Origin: Bradyrhizobium liaoningense
Lineage (GTDB): Bacteria > Pseudomonadota > Alphaproteobacteria > Rhizobiales > Xanthobacteraceae
NCBI RefSeq assembly: GCF_018130825.1
Contig: NZ_JAFCJS010000001.1
Location: forward strand, 1,712,627-1,776,626
Direction: 5' to 3'
DNA: 64,000 nt
Shown: positions 1 to 9,025 of the stretch, in pieces
Numbering within the stretch: position 1 is the first letter of the stretch
Layout: every line of letters starts with the position of its first letter
Program-made: the position numbers and the translations under genes
Notes under the pieces: generated by a model
What the model was told of the DNA's origin: nothing
Database searches by the model: none
Seen by the model: only the letters and a program-made list of their open reading frames with translations

Positions 1-51
1 TGGGGCCGGGTCGGTAGCCGGCTGGCCCACAAGGATGAAGGATATGAGGCA

Positions 52-903
<852 letters not shown>

Positions 904-936
904 TCACGGAGCCGGGTGCTAAGGATCCGCAGTGCC

Positions 937-1025
937 GTAGGGTGGGCAAAGCGAAGCGTGCCCACCATTGTCGCGATTTGAGAGAGATGGTGGGCACGGC
1001 GCAAGTGCGCCTTTGCCCACCCTAC
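937..1025. repeat. Imperfect long palindrome, intergenic repeat
   Basis: The outer arms 937-950 (GTAGGGTGGGCAAA) and 1012-1025 are exact reverse complements. Inner arms 958-967 and 988-997 (GTGCCCACCA) also pair, giving an almost continuous cruciform-capable stem of about 89 bases. It lies between hbdA and the globin gene. It looks like a dispersed intergenic repeat and probably also acts as a terminator or mRNA 3' end. Confidence 0.7.
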
Positions 1026-1171
1026 GATTCTGATCAAGGTGCGGGCGCCGGGCTCGAAACGCCCGCTGCTCGATCCCGCAATTTGCGCTGCGACAAAGAC
1101 GCCGCGCGCGATTGACCCGACAATGTCGGACGGGCGACCTCGCGGGAACAACGGAACGGATAGCAAAGGAC

Positions 1172-1636
1172 ATGTCGGATCGACTGAAGGCCGAGCGGGA
1201 AGCTGCGGCCGCGCGGCGGAACTTGCTGACCCAGGATGCGATCGAGCGCACCGGGATCACAGAGGAGATGATCGGGGAACTCGTCACTCGCTTCTACGGA
1301 CGCGTGCGCGAGGACGCGCTGCTGGGGCCGGTGTTCGCGATCGTTCAGAATTGGGACGAACATCTCGCCAAGCTCAGGGATTTTTGGTCGTCGGTCGTGC
1401 TGATGAGCGGCCGCTATCATGGCTCGCCGATGCGGGCGCATTTGCCGCTGAGCCTGGTCGGCGATCATTTCGACCGCTGGCTCGATCTGTTCGAACAGAC
1501 CGCACGCGAAGTGTGCCCGCCTCCGGCAGCCGCGCTCTTCATCGACAAGGCGCGTCGCATCGCCGACAGTTTTGAGATGGCGTCGGCAACTGTCGCGGGC
1601 CGCATCGCTTCGCCGCGTCACGTGCTCAGGTCTTGA
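1172..1636 (+). CDS. Group III truncated haemoglobin
   Basis: A 154-residue haem protein of the group III truncated haemoglobin type. Such proteins bind O2, NO or peroxide; the role in this organism is unknown. The sequence keeps the family pattern: an ITEEMI..LVTRFYGRVREDALLGPVF segment in which the B-helix FY pair is visible, then NWDEHLAKLRDFWSSV, and H/FDRWL around the proximal region. The ATG at 1172 is preferred over the upstream in-frame TTG at 1112 because AAAGGA and GGAACGGA lie just before it and family members begin near here. The next genes on this strand are a Rieske protein and a quinoprotein dehydrogenase, so it may be part of a small redox unit, though a gap of about 240 bases follows. 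Confidence 0.8.
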   Translation: MSDRLKAEREAAAARRNLLTQDAIERTGITEEMIGELVTRFYGRVREDALLGPVFAIVQNWDEHLAKLRDFWSSVVLMSGRYHGSPMRAHLPLSLVGDHFDRWLDLFEQTAREVCPPPAAALFIDKARRIADSFEMASATVAGRIASPRHVLRS

Positions 1637-1880
1637 AATACAAAATGCCTGCCTGAGAAACGTGCAGCCCGCATCGCGTCGTGGCGTTGCACCAATTCCA
1701 ACAGCATCGGTCTGATCTGCAAAATCATCATGCTGTTCGCGCAACGCGATGTAGAATTCGCGAAAACACGCTTGTTCGCGTTCACTCTCATTCAATCAAC
1801 GCGAGCAAAGCCATATTGATGCACTGCGGCGCCAAGTCTTCGCCTTGTTTTCGGCAGAGTTCCAGCGCCTGCTAGCGGGC

Positions 1881-2534
1881 ATGGCTCGCGCATTGTTCAA
1901 CACCACATCTTCACCCTCCGAGAGTGCTGCGGAACCTGAAGTTGACGCGGGCACGGAGCAGACGCGGCGAACGCTGCTGCTCGGTGCGCTCGCCACCAGC
2001 GCATGCCTCGGCTGTTCCACCCAAGCGCGCGCCGGCGAGGATGCTCCCGGCTCCGACGAACGGCCACAGAAGGGCGACCTGCTCGTCTTCTCCGAAGGCG
2101 ATCAGGAAGGAAAGCCCGTCACCTTGGCGGACCTCGCGGCCGGCGGGCCGCCGGTGCATGCCTGGCCGAAAGATCCCAAGACATCGGTGGTACGCAGCGC
2201 GTCCCGGCTCAACGAGATCCTGATCATCCGCCTCGATCCCGCAGAGCTCGACGAGAAGACCCGCGAGCGCGCCGTCGAAGGCATCCTCGCTTATTCGGCG
2301 ATCTGCTCGCATGCCGGCTGTCCCGTCACCGCCTGGGTGAAGAGCGATGTCGGCGACAAGGAGGTGTTCAAGTGCATGTGCCACAACTCCGAATACGATC
2401 CTCGCGCGGGCGCGCAGGTCGTGTTCGGGCCGGCGCCGCGGCGGCTCGCAGCGCTGCCGCTCGCGCTCGCTGACGGCTCGCTCAGCGTCGCCGGCAACTT
2501 CGTCGGAAAGGTAGGTGGCGCGCAGCCGGGATGA
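1881..2534 (+). CDS. Tat-exported Rieske [2Fe-2S] protein
   Basis: A small electron carrier of 217 residues. The two Rieske boxes are complete. C142-S-H144-A-G-C147 and C165-M-C167-H168-N-S supply two Cys and two His ligands (C142, H144, C165, H168), and C147/C167 can form the stabilising disulfide. A twin-arginine segment (R29-R30 followed by TLLLGALATSA) indicates Tat export of a folded cluster protein, either anchored or released in the periplasm. The ATG at 1881 is preferred to a TTG at 1845. It lies 114 bases before a PQQ dehydrogenase on the same strand, so it is a plausible electron partner for that enzyme, which has no cytochrome gene beside it. That pairing is inferred from position only. 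Confidence 0.82.
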   Translation: MARALFNTTSSPSESAAEPEVDAGTEQTRRTLLLGALATSACLGCSTQARAGEDAPGSDERPQKGDLLVFSEGDQEGKPVTLADLAAGGPPVHAWPKDPKTSVVRSASRLNEILIIRLDPAELDEKTRERAVEGILAYSAICSHAGCPVTAWVKSDVGDKEVFKCMCHNSEYDPRAGAQVVFGPAPRRLAALPLALADGSLSVAGNFVGKVGGAQPG

Positions 2535-2601
2535 TGGACGGAGCGGGGTATGCCCGCGTCACGAAAGGCCGCATCCGCCGAGGGGCGGACGACGGGACGA
2601 A

Positions 2602-2627
2602 CAAGAATTCAAATCAAGAATTCAAAC
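2602..2627 (+). repeat. Tandem 13-bp repeat in the leader of the PQQ dehydrogenase gene
   Basis: CAAGAATTCAAAT (2602-2614) is followed directly by CAAGAATTCAAAC (2615-2627). Twelve of the thirteen bases are identical. It ends 21 bases before the ATG at 2649, just upstream of the AAGGGGA ribosome-binding site (about 2636-2642). It could be a tandem protein-binding site or a translational element. Confidence 0.6.
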
Positions 2628-2648
2628 GGATGAAAAAGGGGAACGTCC

Positions 2649-4376
2649 ATGACCAGGAAGCAATGGTACCTGTCCGGCTTCGTCGCCTTCACCTGTCTTG
2701 CCGCGACAGCCGCAACTGCCGGCCCGATCGAGAATTATTCTCCGGTCACCGCGCAGCGGCTGGAAAATCCGGAACCCGGCAACTGGATGCTCTACCGGCG
2801 CACTTATGACGGGCAGGGCTACAGCCCGCTCGACCAGATCAACGCCTCGAACGTGAAGAATCTCACGCCGGTCTGGACCTTTGCCACCGGCGTCGTCGAG
2901 GGCCACGAGGCGCCGCCGATCGTCAACAACGGCGTGATGTTCGTGGCGACCCCGATGGGGCAGGTGATCGCACTGAACGCGAAGACCGGCGATGAATACT
3001 GGCGCTACAAGCGGCAGCTTCCCGACGATCTGTTCCAATTGCATCCGACCAGCCGCGGCGTCGGCCTGTGGGAGGACAAGCTCTATCTCGCCACCACCGA
3101 CGATCACGTCGTCGCGCTCGACGCCAAGACCGGCAAGGTGGTGTGGGACACCAAGGTGCAGGACTACAAGAAGGGCCAGTATATGACCCTGATGCCGCTG
3201 ATCGTCGACGGCAAGGTCATCGTCGGCGGCTCCGGCGGCGAATTCGGCGTGCGCGGCTATGTCGCCGCCTTCGACGCCAAGGAGGGCAAGGAGCTGTGGC
3301 GGACCTACACTATTCCCGGCGAAGGCGAGCCCGGTCACGACACCTGGCAGGGCGACGACTGGAAGAACGGTGGCGGCTCGGCCTGGATGACCGGCAATTA
3401 CGACAAGGACACCAAGACGATCTATTGGGGCGTCGGCAATGCCGCGCCCTGGCCCGGCGAGACTCATCCCGGCGACAATCTCTACACCTCGTCGGTGCTC
3501 GCGCTCGATCCGAACAACGGCAAGATCAAGACCTATCACCAGTATCACCAGAACGATTCCTGGGACTGGGACGAGGTCGAGGCGCCGATGCTGATCGACC
3601 TGCAACGCGATGGCCGCAACATCAAGAGCCTGGTCCACCCGGGACGCGACGCGATCTTCTGGGTGCTCGAGCGCACGCCGACCAAGATCAACTACGTGGC
3701 CGGCTGGCCGTTCGTCTCCACCGACGTCTGGAAAGGCATCGATGCCGAAACCGGCAAGCCGATCGTCGATCCCGCGCACAAGCCCGTCATCGGCAAGCGC
3801 GTCGAGTTCTGCCCATCGCTGTGGGGCGGCAAGGATTGGCCGTCGGCGGCCTATAGCGAAAGGACCAAGCTGGTCTACGTGCCCGCCAACGAGAACTTCT
3901 GCGGCGGCTTCACCGGCGAGAAGGTTGCGCTCAAGCCGGGTGAGCTCTGGCTCGGTACCAAGCCCGAAGACATCGGGCTGAAGACAAAGCCCGGCGCGGA
4001 TCATTTTGGCGAGCTGCAGGCCTGGGATCCCGTCACCGGCAAGAAGGTGTGGCAGCACAACTTCCCGAAGTCGCAGCTATTCGGATCGGTCACGGCAACC
4101 GCGGGCGATCTCATCTTCGCCGGCGGCACCAACGACCGCAACTTCCGTGCCTTCAACGCCAAGACCGGCGAGCTGTTGTGGGAGCAGAAAACCAACTCCG
4201 GCATCATGGGCATGCCGGTGTCCTATGAGATTGACGGCACCCAGTACATCGCGATCCAGTCGGGATGGGGCGTGGACGCGCAGCGCATCCAGGATGCGCT
4301 GGTGACCAACAACATCGGCATCGAGGCCAACGTACCGCAGGGCGGCGTGGTCTGGGTGTTCGCGCTGAAGAAATAG
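2649..4376 (+). CDS. PQQ-dependent methanol/ethanol-family dehydrogenase, lanthanide type, without the vicinal disulfide
   Basis: Periplasmic quinoprotein alcohol dehydrogenase of 575 residues, with a signal peptide ending near ATAG (residue 25) and an eight-bladed propeller with repeated W-docking motifs. Metal and catalytic residues are present: E198 in GGEFG, N264 in GVGN, the catalytic D306 and the extra lanthanide-type D308 (W-D-W-D). The adjacent Cys-Cys that normally forms a strained disulfide beside PQQ is missing. At the matching place the sequence reads QLHPTSRG (130-137), against CCDTVNRG in the XoxF of this window. The other Cys pair (C388, C418) remains. A terminator follows. It is transcribed after a Rieske gene, and its substrate is unknown. 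The AAGGGGA site fixes the start. Confidence 0.88.
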   Translation: MTRKQWYLSGFVAFTCLAATAATAGPIENYSPVTAQRLENPEPGNWMLYRRTYDGQGYSPLDQINASNVKNLTPVWTFATGVVEGHEAPPIVNNGVMFVATPMGQVIALNAKTGDEYWRYKRQLPDDLFQLHPTSRGVGLWEDKLYLATTDDHVVALDAKTGKVVWDTKVQDYKKGQYMTLMPLIVDGKVIVGGSGGEFGVRGYVAAFDAKEGKELWRTYTIPGEGEPGHDTWQGDDWKNGGGSAWMTGNYDKDTKTIYWGVGNAAPWPGETHPGDNLYTSSVLALDPNNGKIKTYHQYHQNDSWDWDEVEAPMLIDLQRDGRNIKSLVHPGRDAIFWVLERTPTKINYVAGWPFVSTDVWKGIDAETGKPIVDPAHKPVIGKRVEFCPSLWGGKDWPSAAYSERTKLVYVPANENFCGGFTGEKVALKPGELWLGTKPEDIGLKTKPGADHFGELQAWDPVTGKKVWQHNFPKSQLFGSVTATAGDLIFAGGTNDRNFRAFNAKTGELLWEQKTNSGIMGMPVSYEIDGTQYIAIQSGWGVDAQRIQDALVTNNIGIEANVPQGGVVWVFALKK

Positions 4377-4423
4377 CTCCGCGGGCGGATCGACGAAGGC
4401 GGAGCAACAAAGGGGGGGTGGCG

Positions 4424-4458
4424 AATGCGGCGGACGGCAACGTCCGCCGCATTTTGTG
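4424..4458 (+). terminator. Rho-independent terminator after the PQQ dehydrogenase
   Basis: A perfect 13-bp stem (AATGCGGCGGACG at 4424-4436 against 4441-4453) closes a GCAA loop and runs into TTGTG. It begins 48 bases after the stop codon. Confidence 0.75.
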
Positions 4459-4470
4459 TGTTGCTGTCCT

Positions 4471-4680
4471 TCCTTCTCCCCCTCCTGTGGGAGAAGGTGG
4501 CATAGGCGGCCTTCGGCCGCCGTTCTTAAGAGAACGCCGAAGCGAAGCTTCGGCTATGGGCGCCGAATGAGGGGTTCTCTCCACGCGCAAGATCATTCGT
4601 GAGGATGGAGACCCCTCACCCAAGCAAGTGCGCATCTCCCAGCGTCGCTGCCCTCTCCCACAACAAGGGGAGAGGGCACA
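4471..4680. repeat. Composite two-hairpin intergenic repeat
   Basis: The left hairpin pairs CCTTCTCCC (4472-4480) with 4489-4497. The right hairpin pairs GCCCTCTCCC (4650-4659) with 4667-4677. Between them lie a GGCGGCC-TTC-GGCCGCC hairpin, a CCGAAGC/GCTTCGG hairpin, GATGAGGGG-like sequence and CCCCTCACCC. The same order of parts recurs at 53507-53650. It fills the convergent gap between 4376 and 4702; I see no gene in it. Confidence 0.65.
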
Positions 4681-4701
4681 TCAATGCGCCGCGTGAGATA
4701 A

Positions 4702-4959
4702 CTACTTCCCCTGCCGGTCCACCTTGTCTTTCTCCTTCTGGTTCATCTCCCGAACCTTGGGATCCGGATTGTGCTGCCCGGTGGTCTGGGTCGTCGATGC
4801 CGGCGGGGCGTTGGCGTTGGGAAGCGAGTTCTGGTCCGGCGCGGTGGGGCGCGTGGCCGTGGTCGGGGGCGTGGTGTTGCTCTGGGCGAATGCGCCCGCG
4901 GCCGTCAAAAGAAAGGCGCCCGACAGCGAGACTGCGAGCGCCTTGGAGATGTTGATCAT
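4702..4959 (-). CDS. Small exported Thr/Pro-rich hypothetical protein
   Basis: An 85-residue protein with a clear N-terminal signal peptide (hydrophobic stretch to AGAFA, about residue 25). A Thr/Pro/Asn-rich low-complexity segment follows, then a charged C-terminal tail rich in Lys, Glu and Asp. GGAGCAG lies upstream of the ATG. Small secreted proteins of this build are common in Bradyrhizobium. It lies 57 bases downstream of the molybdenum hydroxylase genes on the same strand, so it may be co-transcribed with them. Function unknown. Confidence 0.7.
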   Translation of the reverse strand: MINISKALAVSLSGAFLLTAAGAFAQSNTTPPTTATRPTAPDQNSLPNANAPPASTTQTTGQHNPDPKVREMNQKEKDKVDRQGK

Positions 4960-5016
4960 CGATCTGCTCCTGTCAGATCGATGGAAACGGCGCGAGGCCG
5001 CCTCTGTTCCGTTCCC

Positions 5017-7329
5017 TTACGCCTCCAATTGCTTGCCGATCGGCAGGCTCCGGATGCGCTTTCCGGTCGCCGCGAAGATGGCGTTGATCAGCGCCGGCGC
5101 GAACGGCGGCACGCCGGGCTCGCCGACGCCGCTCGGCGGCGTGTCCGGGCCGGGCGGCACGATGTAGACGTTGGTCACGACAGGAGAGTCGTCCATCCTG
5201 ACGACCTGGAAGTCGTCGAAGTTCTTCTGCTGCACCTTGCCGTCCCTAAACGTGATCTCGCCGTATTTGGCGATGCTCAGGCCCATGATCGCCGCGCCCT
5301 CGATCTGCGAGGCGATGCGCTCGGGGTTGACATAGGTGCCGCAGTCGATCGCGGTGTCGACCCGCGGCACTGTCAGCTTGCCTTTCTCATCGACGGCCAC
5401 CTCGACGATGGTTGCGATGTAGCTGACAAAGCTGCGGTGCACGGCGATGCCGAGACCGTGGCCCTTCGGCACCTGGCGTCCCCATTCGCCCTTCTCGGCG
5501 ACCAGCTCGACCACCTTGCGCAGCCGCACGGTGTCGATCGGGTAGCTGTCGAAGGGCTCGCCGTAGTTCCAGAGGTCCTTCACCGCCGGCTTGACGATGC
5601 GTGGACTTCCGATCAGCGCGAGCAGCGTCTCCTTCTGGTCGCGGCCCGTGGCCTGCGCGATCTCGCCGACCATCGACTGCACCGCGAAGGCGCGCGGGAT
5701 ATTCGAGACCGAGCGGAACCAGCCGATGCGGGTGTGCGCCGCGGCTTCCGGATTCTCGCAAGAGATGTTGGCGATCTCGAACGGCATGTCGACGAGGCCC
5801 ATGCCGATTTCGAAGGGCGCCTGATGCACCGTGCCGGCCGCAAAGGTCGAGGCGATGCTGGGGGCCACGCTACGGTGGCGCCAGGCGATCACCTTGCCGC
5901 TCTTGTCGAGACCGGCCTCGATGCGCTCGACCGAGACGGTGTGCAGGAAGCCGTTGTGGATGTCGTCCTCGCGCGTCCACTGCACCTTCACCGGCGCACC
6001 GAGCTCCTTCGACAGCAGCGCGGCCTCGAGCGCAAAGTCGCATTTCGACTTCCGGCCGAACCCGCCGCCAAGCAGCGTCACGTTGACGGTGACGTTCGCT
6101 TCCGGAATGCCGAGCGTCTTGGCGACGTCCTCGCGCGTGCCGCCCGGGCTCTGCACCGGCGCCCAGATCTCGGCCCTGTCGCCCTTGACGTCGGCCACCG
6201 CCACCGGCGGCTCCATGCTGACATGGGCCAGATGCGGGATGTAGTACTCGCCGACGATGACCTTGTCGGCGCCCTTCAGGGCGGCGTCCGCATCGCCTTC
6301 CTGGCGCAGGACCAGACCGGGCTTGCGCGAGGCCTCCTCGAGCTCCTTGCGGTAGGCGGCCGATTCGTACTTGCCGTTGGGACCGTCGTCCCAGGTCAGC
6401 TTCAGCGCGTCGCGGCCCTTGATCGCCGCGCCGGTGTTGCGCGCGATCACGGCGACGCCGCCGAGTGGCTGGAATTTCGAGGGCCACGGCCAACCTTGAA
6501 CCTTCATCACCTTCTCGACGCCGGGAATTTTCAGCGCCTCGTCCGGCTCGAACTTGACCAGCTTGCCGCCGGTCACCGGCGGCCGCGCGATCACGGCGTA
6601 CTTCATGCCGGGCAAACGCACGTCGGCGCCGTATTGCGCCTTTCCGGTGGTGATGTCGTGGAGATCGACGATGCCGACCTGGCCCTTGCCGAGATAGCGG
6701 AAGTTCTTCGGGTCCTTCAGCTTGAGGCCTTCGATGGCAGGCACGGATTCCTTGGCGGCGTCGGCAGCGAGCTCGCCGAAGCCGAGCTTGCGTCCGCTGG
6801 CGCTGTGGACGACCTCGTGATTGACGGCCTTGACCTCGGTCGCCGGAACGCCCCAGCGCTTGGCCGCGGCCTGCTCCAGCATGGTGCGGGCGGAAGCGCC
6901 GATCTGGCGCATCGGGATCAGATAGTGCCGCGTGCTGCGCGAGCCATCGGTGTCCTGGTTGCCGAACTTGACCTCGTCGCCATGGGCCTGCTGCACCTTC
7001 ACCTTCGACCAGTCGGCCTCCATTTCCTCCGCCACGATCAGCGGCAGGCTGGTGCGCACGCCGGTGCCCATTTCGGAGCGATGCCCGACGATGGTGACGA
7101 TGCCGTCAGGCGCGACCGAAACGAACACGCGCGGATCGACCACGACGCCGTGCGGCATCTTTCCGGCACCTGTCTCATAGGCGAGCGCCTGGCGTGACAT
7201 CACGGGCGCGGCAAGCACGAAGCCGCCGGTGACGCCGAGCCCCTTCAGGATGCTGCGGCGCGAGACTTTTTCCACCCTGATGTTCTTTTCGAAGCCGCGA
7301 AGCTTGCGGGGATTGTCGATGTAATTCAT
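5017..7329 (-). CDS. Xanthine-dehydrogenase-family molybdopterin-binding subunit (isoquinoline 1-oxidoreductase beta-like)
   Basis: Large molybdenum subunit of 770 residues for hydroxylation of an aldehyde or N-heterocycle. The N-terminus carries a Tat-type SRRSILKG motif (about residues 23-30), so the folded enzyme is exported. GGGFGRK (about 422-428) and the C-terminal GVGEPGVP segment, with the expected catalytic Glu at 737, identify the molybdenum-hydroxylase fold. Duplicated aldehyde-oxidase domains are recognisable, as in the IorB/aldehyde-oxidase group that has no FAD subunit. The small iron-sulfur subunit gene ends one base before this ATG, so the two are translationally coupled. The substrate cannot be read from sequence. 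Its place beside formaldehyde and alcohol oxidation genes makes an aldehyde plausible. Confidence 0.88.
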   Translation of the reverse strand: MNYIDNPRKLRGFEKNIRVEKVSRRSILKGLGVTGGFVLAAPVMSRQALAYETGAGKMPHGVVVDPRVFVSVAPDGIVTIVGHRSEMGTGVRTSLPLIVAEEMEADWSKVKVQQAHGDEVKFGNQDTDGSRSTRHYLIPMRQIGASARTMLEQAAAKRWGVPATEVKAVNHEVVHSASGRKLGFGELAADAAKESVPAIEGLKLKDPKNFRYLGKGQVGIVDLHDITTGKAQYGADVRLPGMKYAVIARPPVTGGKLVKFEPDEALKIPGVEKVMKVQGWPWPSKFQPLGGVAVIARNTGAAIKGRDALKLTWDDGPNGKYESAAYRKELEEASRKPGLVLRQEGDADAALKGADKVIVGEYYIPHLAHVSMEPPVAVADVKGDRAEIWAPVQSPGGTREDVAKTLGIPEANVTVNVTLLGGGFGRKSKCDFALEAALLSKELGAPVKVQWTREDDIHNGFLHTVSVERIEAGLDKSGKVIAWRHRSVAPSIASTFAAGTVHQAPFEIGMGLVDMPFEIANISCENPEAAAHTRIGWFRSVSNIPRAFAVQSMVGEIAQATGRDQKETLLALIGSPRIVKPAVKDLWNYGEPFDSYPIDTVRLRKVVELVAEKGEWGRQVPKGHGLGIAVHRSFVSYIATIVEVAVDEKGKLTVPRVDTAIDCGTYVNPERIASQIEGAAIMGLSIAKYGEITFRDGKVQQKNFDDFQVVRMDDSPVVTNVYIVPPGPDTPPSGVGEPGVPPFAPALINAIFAATGKRIRSLPIGKQLEA

Positions 7330-7330
7330 G

Positions 7331-7783
7331 TCACACTCCCGTCGAGGCGAGATGGACCGCGTTCTCGATGCGCTGGTAGCAGCCGCAGCGGCAGATGTTG
7401 CCGGCCATCGACTCGCGGATCTGGTCGTGCGACGGCTTTGGATTGTCCATCAGAAGCGCCGCGGCCTGCATGATCTGGCCGGCCTGGCAGAAGCCGCATT
7501 GGGGAACATTGACCTGGCGCCAGGCCTTTTGAACCGGGTGATCGCCGGTCGGGTGCAGCCCCTCGATCGTCGTGACCTCGCGTCCGGCGACGTCGTTCAC
7601 CGACGTGATGCAGGCGCGCACGGCTTGCTTGTCGACGATGACGGTGCAGGCGCCGCACAGGGCCTGGCCGCAGCCGAACTTGGTGCCGGTCAACCCGGCC
7701 TCGTCGCGCAAGAACCAGAGTAGCGGGAGATCCGGGTCGCCGTCCCAGCTCTGTTCCTGGCCATTGATCTTCACCTTGATCAT
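7331..7783 (-). CDS. (2Fe-2S)-binding subunit of the molybdenum hydroxylase
   Basis: Small iron-sulfur subunit of 150 residues (IorA/CoxS type). The plant-ferredoxin-like cluster uses the CGQALCGAC segment (about residues 38-46) and C58. The second, helical cluster domain uses CGFC (about 96-99) and CRCGC (about 131-135). It passes electrons from the molybdenum subunit to an external acceptor, perhaps a cytochrome c. It has no signal peptide and would be co-exported with the Tat-bearing large subunit, as known for this family. It is transcribed first, with one base separating its stop from the next start. Confidence 0.9.
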   Translation of the reverse strand: MIKVKINGQEQSWDGDPDLPLLWFLRDEAGLTGTKFGCGQALCGACTVIVDKQAVRACITSVNDVAGREVTTIEGLHPTGDHPVQKAWRQVNVPQCGFCQAGQIMQAAALLMDNPKPSHDQIRESMAGNICRCGCYQRIENAVHLASTGV

Positions 7784-8429
7784 GATCGTCCCTCGCTCTT
7801 CATAAGCATGCCAAATTCAAACCGCCGACGTGGGTCGGCGGTGGTTTGTGCGACGTAGCGCGACATCCCTCCGTCATCCCGCGCGGGCAAATCCCGGAGG
7901 GAGGCAGGAACGCCGATGACGATGTCTGGATTTGCTCGATACCTCCCGTTTTGTTCTTCGTTGTTTTGAACTTCGTGCGGCATCGTGACGGCGTGAGCGT
8001 AGCAGAGATCGCGCCGACCCGGCGTTCACAGCCGAGTGTTCTCACCGGGAAAAGATTGCATCGGTGGTTTGTCAAAAGCAGGGCGCGAAATCACGCCGCA
8101 TGCATCGCGCGACGCCTTGCAGCGAAAAAGGCTTCGTCCGCCAGGAAGACTGCGCGGACGAAGCAGGATGCCTCAGTCGAGGGAGGGAGAAACGCAGGGA
8201 CCGCGGACCTCTAGTCGGAAGCGCGCGGCACTGCGCAGTCATTCAGAGACCAGGACTGAGGGAGCCGATGGTTCTCGCCAGTCCATCGAAGGCGAGGAGG
8301 CGGCTTCGCCGCAATGGTCCGTGAGCCAGGCCCGTCCGGTTCGCTGGGAGTGGAGGAGGGGAATCAGCGATCGGACGGGCGTGGCGAGAGCGTGGGCCGC
8401 CGGCTCAGGCGGCCCGTTCAAACCACCTT
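7784..8429. other. 646-base non-coding gap upstream of the molybdenum hydroxylase
   Basis: No convincing gene on either strand; open frames here lack family-like composition and ribosome-binding sites. The part near 7870-7910 contains a CCTCCG..CATCCCGCGCGGG..CCCGGAGG inverted repeat. Near 8395-8450 a GGCCGCC/GGCGGCC hairpin lies just past the gfa stop and could end the formaldehyde operon. The promoter of the molybdenum hydroxylase operon must lie in the 7784-8000 part, but no clear -35/-10 pair was found. Confidence 0.5.
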
Positions 8430-8993
8430 TCAGGCGGCCTTGGCTTTGGCCACGTGGGTCGCGATCGCGTCCATCAGCGCCGGCGACAGGCAGTCATAGG
8501 GCTCGAGCCCGATTTCCTTCAGCCGCGAACGGATGCCGGCCATCTGCTCCGGCTTGACGCCGGATTCGATCACCGAGGAGACGAAGGCGGCGAATTGCGG
8601 CGCCTGCGAGCCCTGCTCCTGGAACAGTTCGGGATGGATGAAGTCGAGACCGTAGAACGGATGGTTCTTGTTCTCGATGCGGCCGTACATGTGCGTGCCG
8701 CAGGCCTTGCAGGCATAGCGCTGGATCACCGCCGAGGGGTCGACGATCTGGAGCTTGTCGCCGTTCTCGAGCACGGTGACATTCTGGCGCGGCACCACGG
8801 CGACGACGGAGAACGTCGCGCCTTGCGGCTTCCAGCACTTGGTGCAGCCGCAGGCGTGGTTGTGGGCGACATCGCCCTTGATGCCGACCTTGACCTGGTG
8901 GTCGCTGCATTTGCAGGCGAGGGTGCCGCCGGCAAAGCTGCCGCTACCCTGCTTGAGGCCGTTGTCGATCGATGGATGGAGTGCAACAGTCAT
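8430..8993 (-). CDS. gfa: S-(hydroxymethyl)glutathione synthase (glutathione-dependent formaldehyde-activating enzyme)
   Basis: Speeds condensation of formaldehyde with glutathione, the first step of glutathione-linked formaldehyde oxidation; cytosolic. The 187-residue length is typical of Gfa. Its zinc-binding Cys pairs are visible: CKC (27-29), CGCTKC (48-53) and CKAC (95-98). GSGSFAGG and THMYGRIEN are family-typical. It follows the glutathione-dependent alcohol dehydrogenase by 32 bases on the same strand, so substrate production and use are co-transcribed. The reading xoxF, xoxG, adhC, gfa gives a methanol-to-S-formylglutathione series in one direction. Confidence 0.93.
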   Translation of the reverse strand: MTVALHPSIDNGLKQGSGSFAGGTLACKCSDHQVKVGIKGDVAHNHACGCTKCWKPQGATFSVVAVVPRQNVTVLENGDKLQIVDPSAVIQRYACKACGTHMYGRIENKNHPFYGLDFIHPELFQEQGSQAPQFAAFVSSVIESGVKPEQMAGIRSRLKEIGLEPYDCLSPALMDAIATHVAKAKAA

Positions 8994-9025
8994 GGGTCGA
9001 TCCTCCTGGGTGTGATGTCTGTAGG

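Noticed and set aside
4771..7197. Long open frame opposite the molybdenum hydroxylase genes
   Set aside because: It is the GC-rich antisense shadow of well-conserved genes, with Arg/Asp/His-rich composition and no family motif. Similar shadows occur opposite xoxF and the third dehydrogenase (18260-20071).
7846..8214. Open frame in the gap upstream of the molybdenum hydroxylase
   Set aside because: No ribosome-binding site, no recognisable domain and non-protein-like composition.
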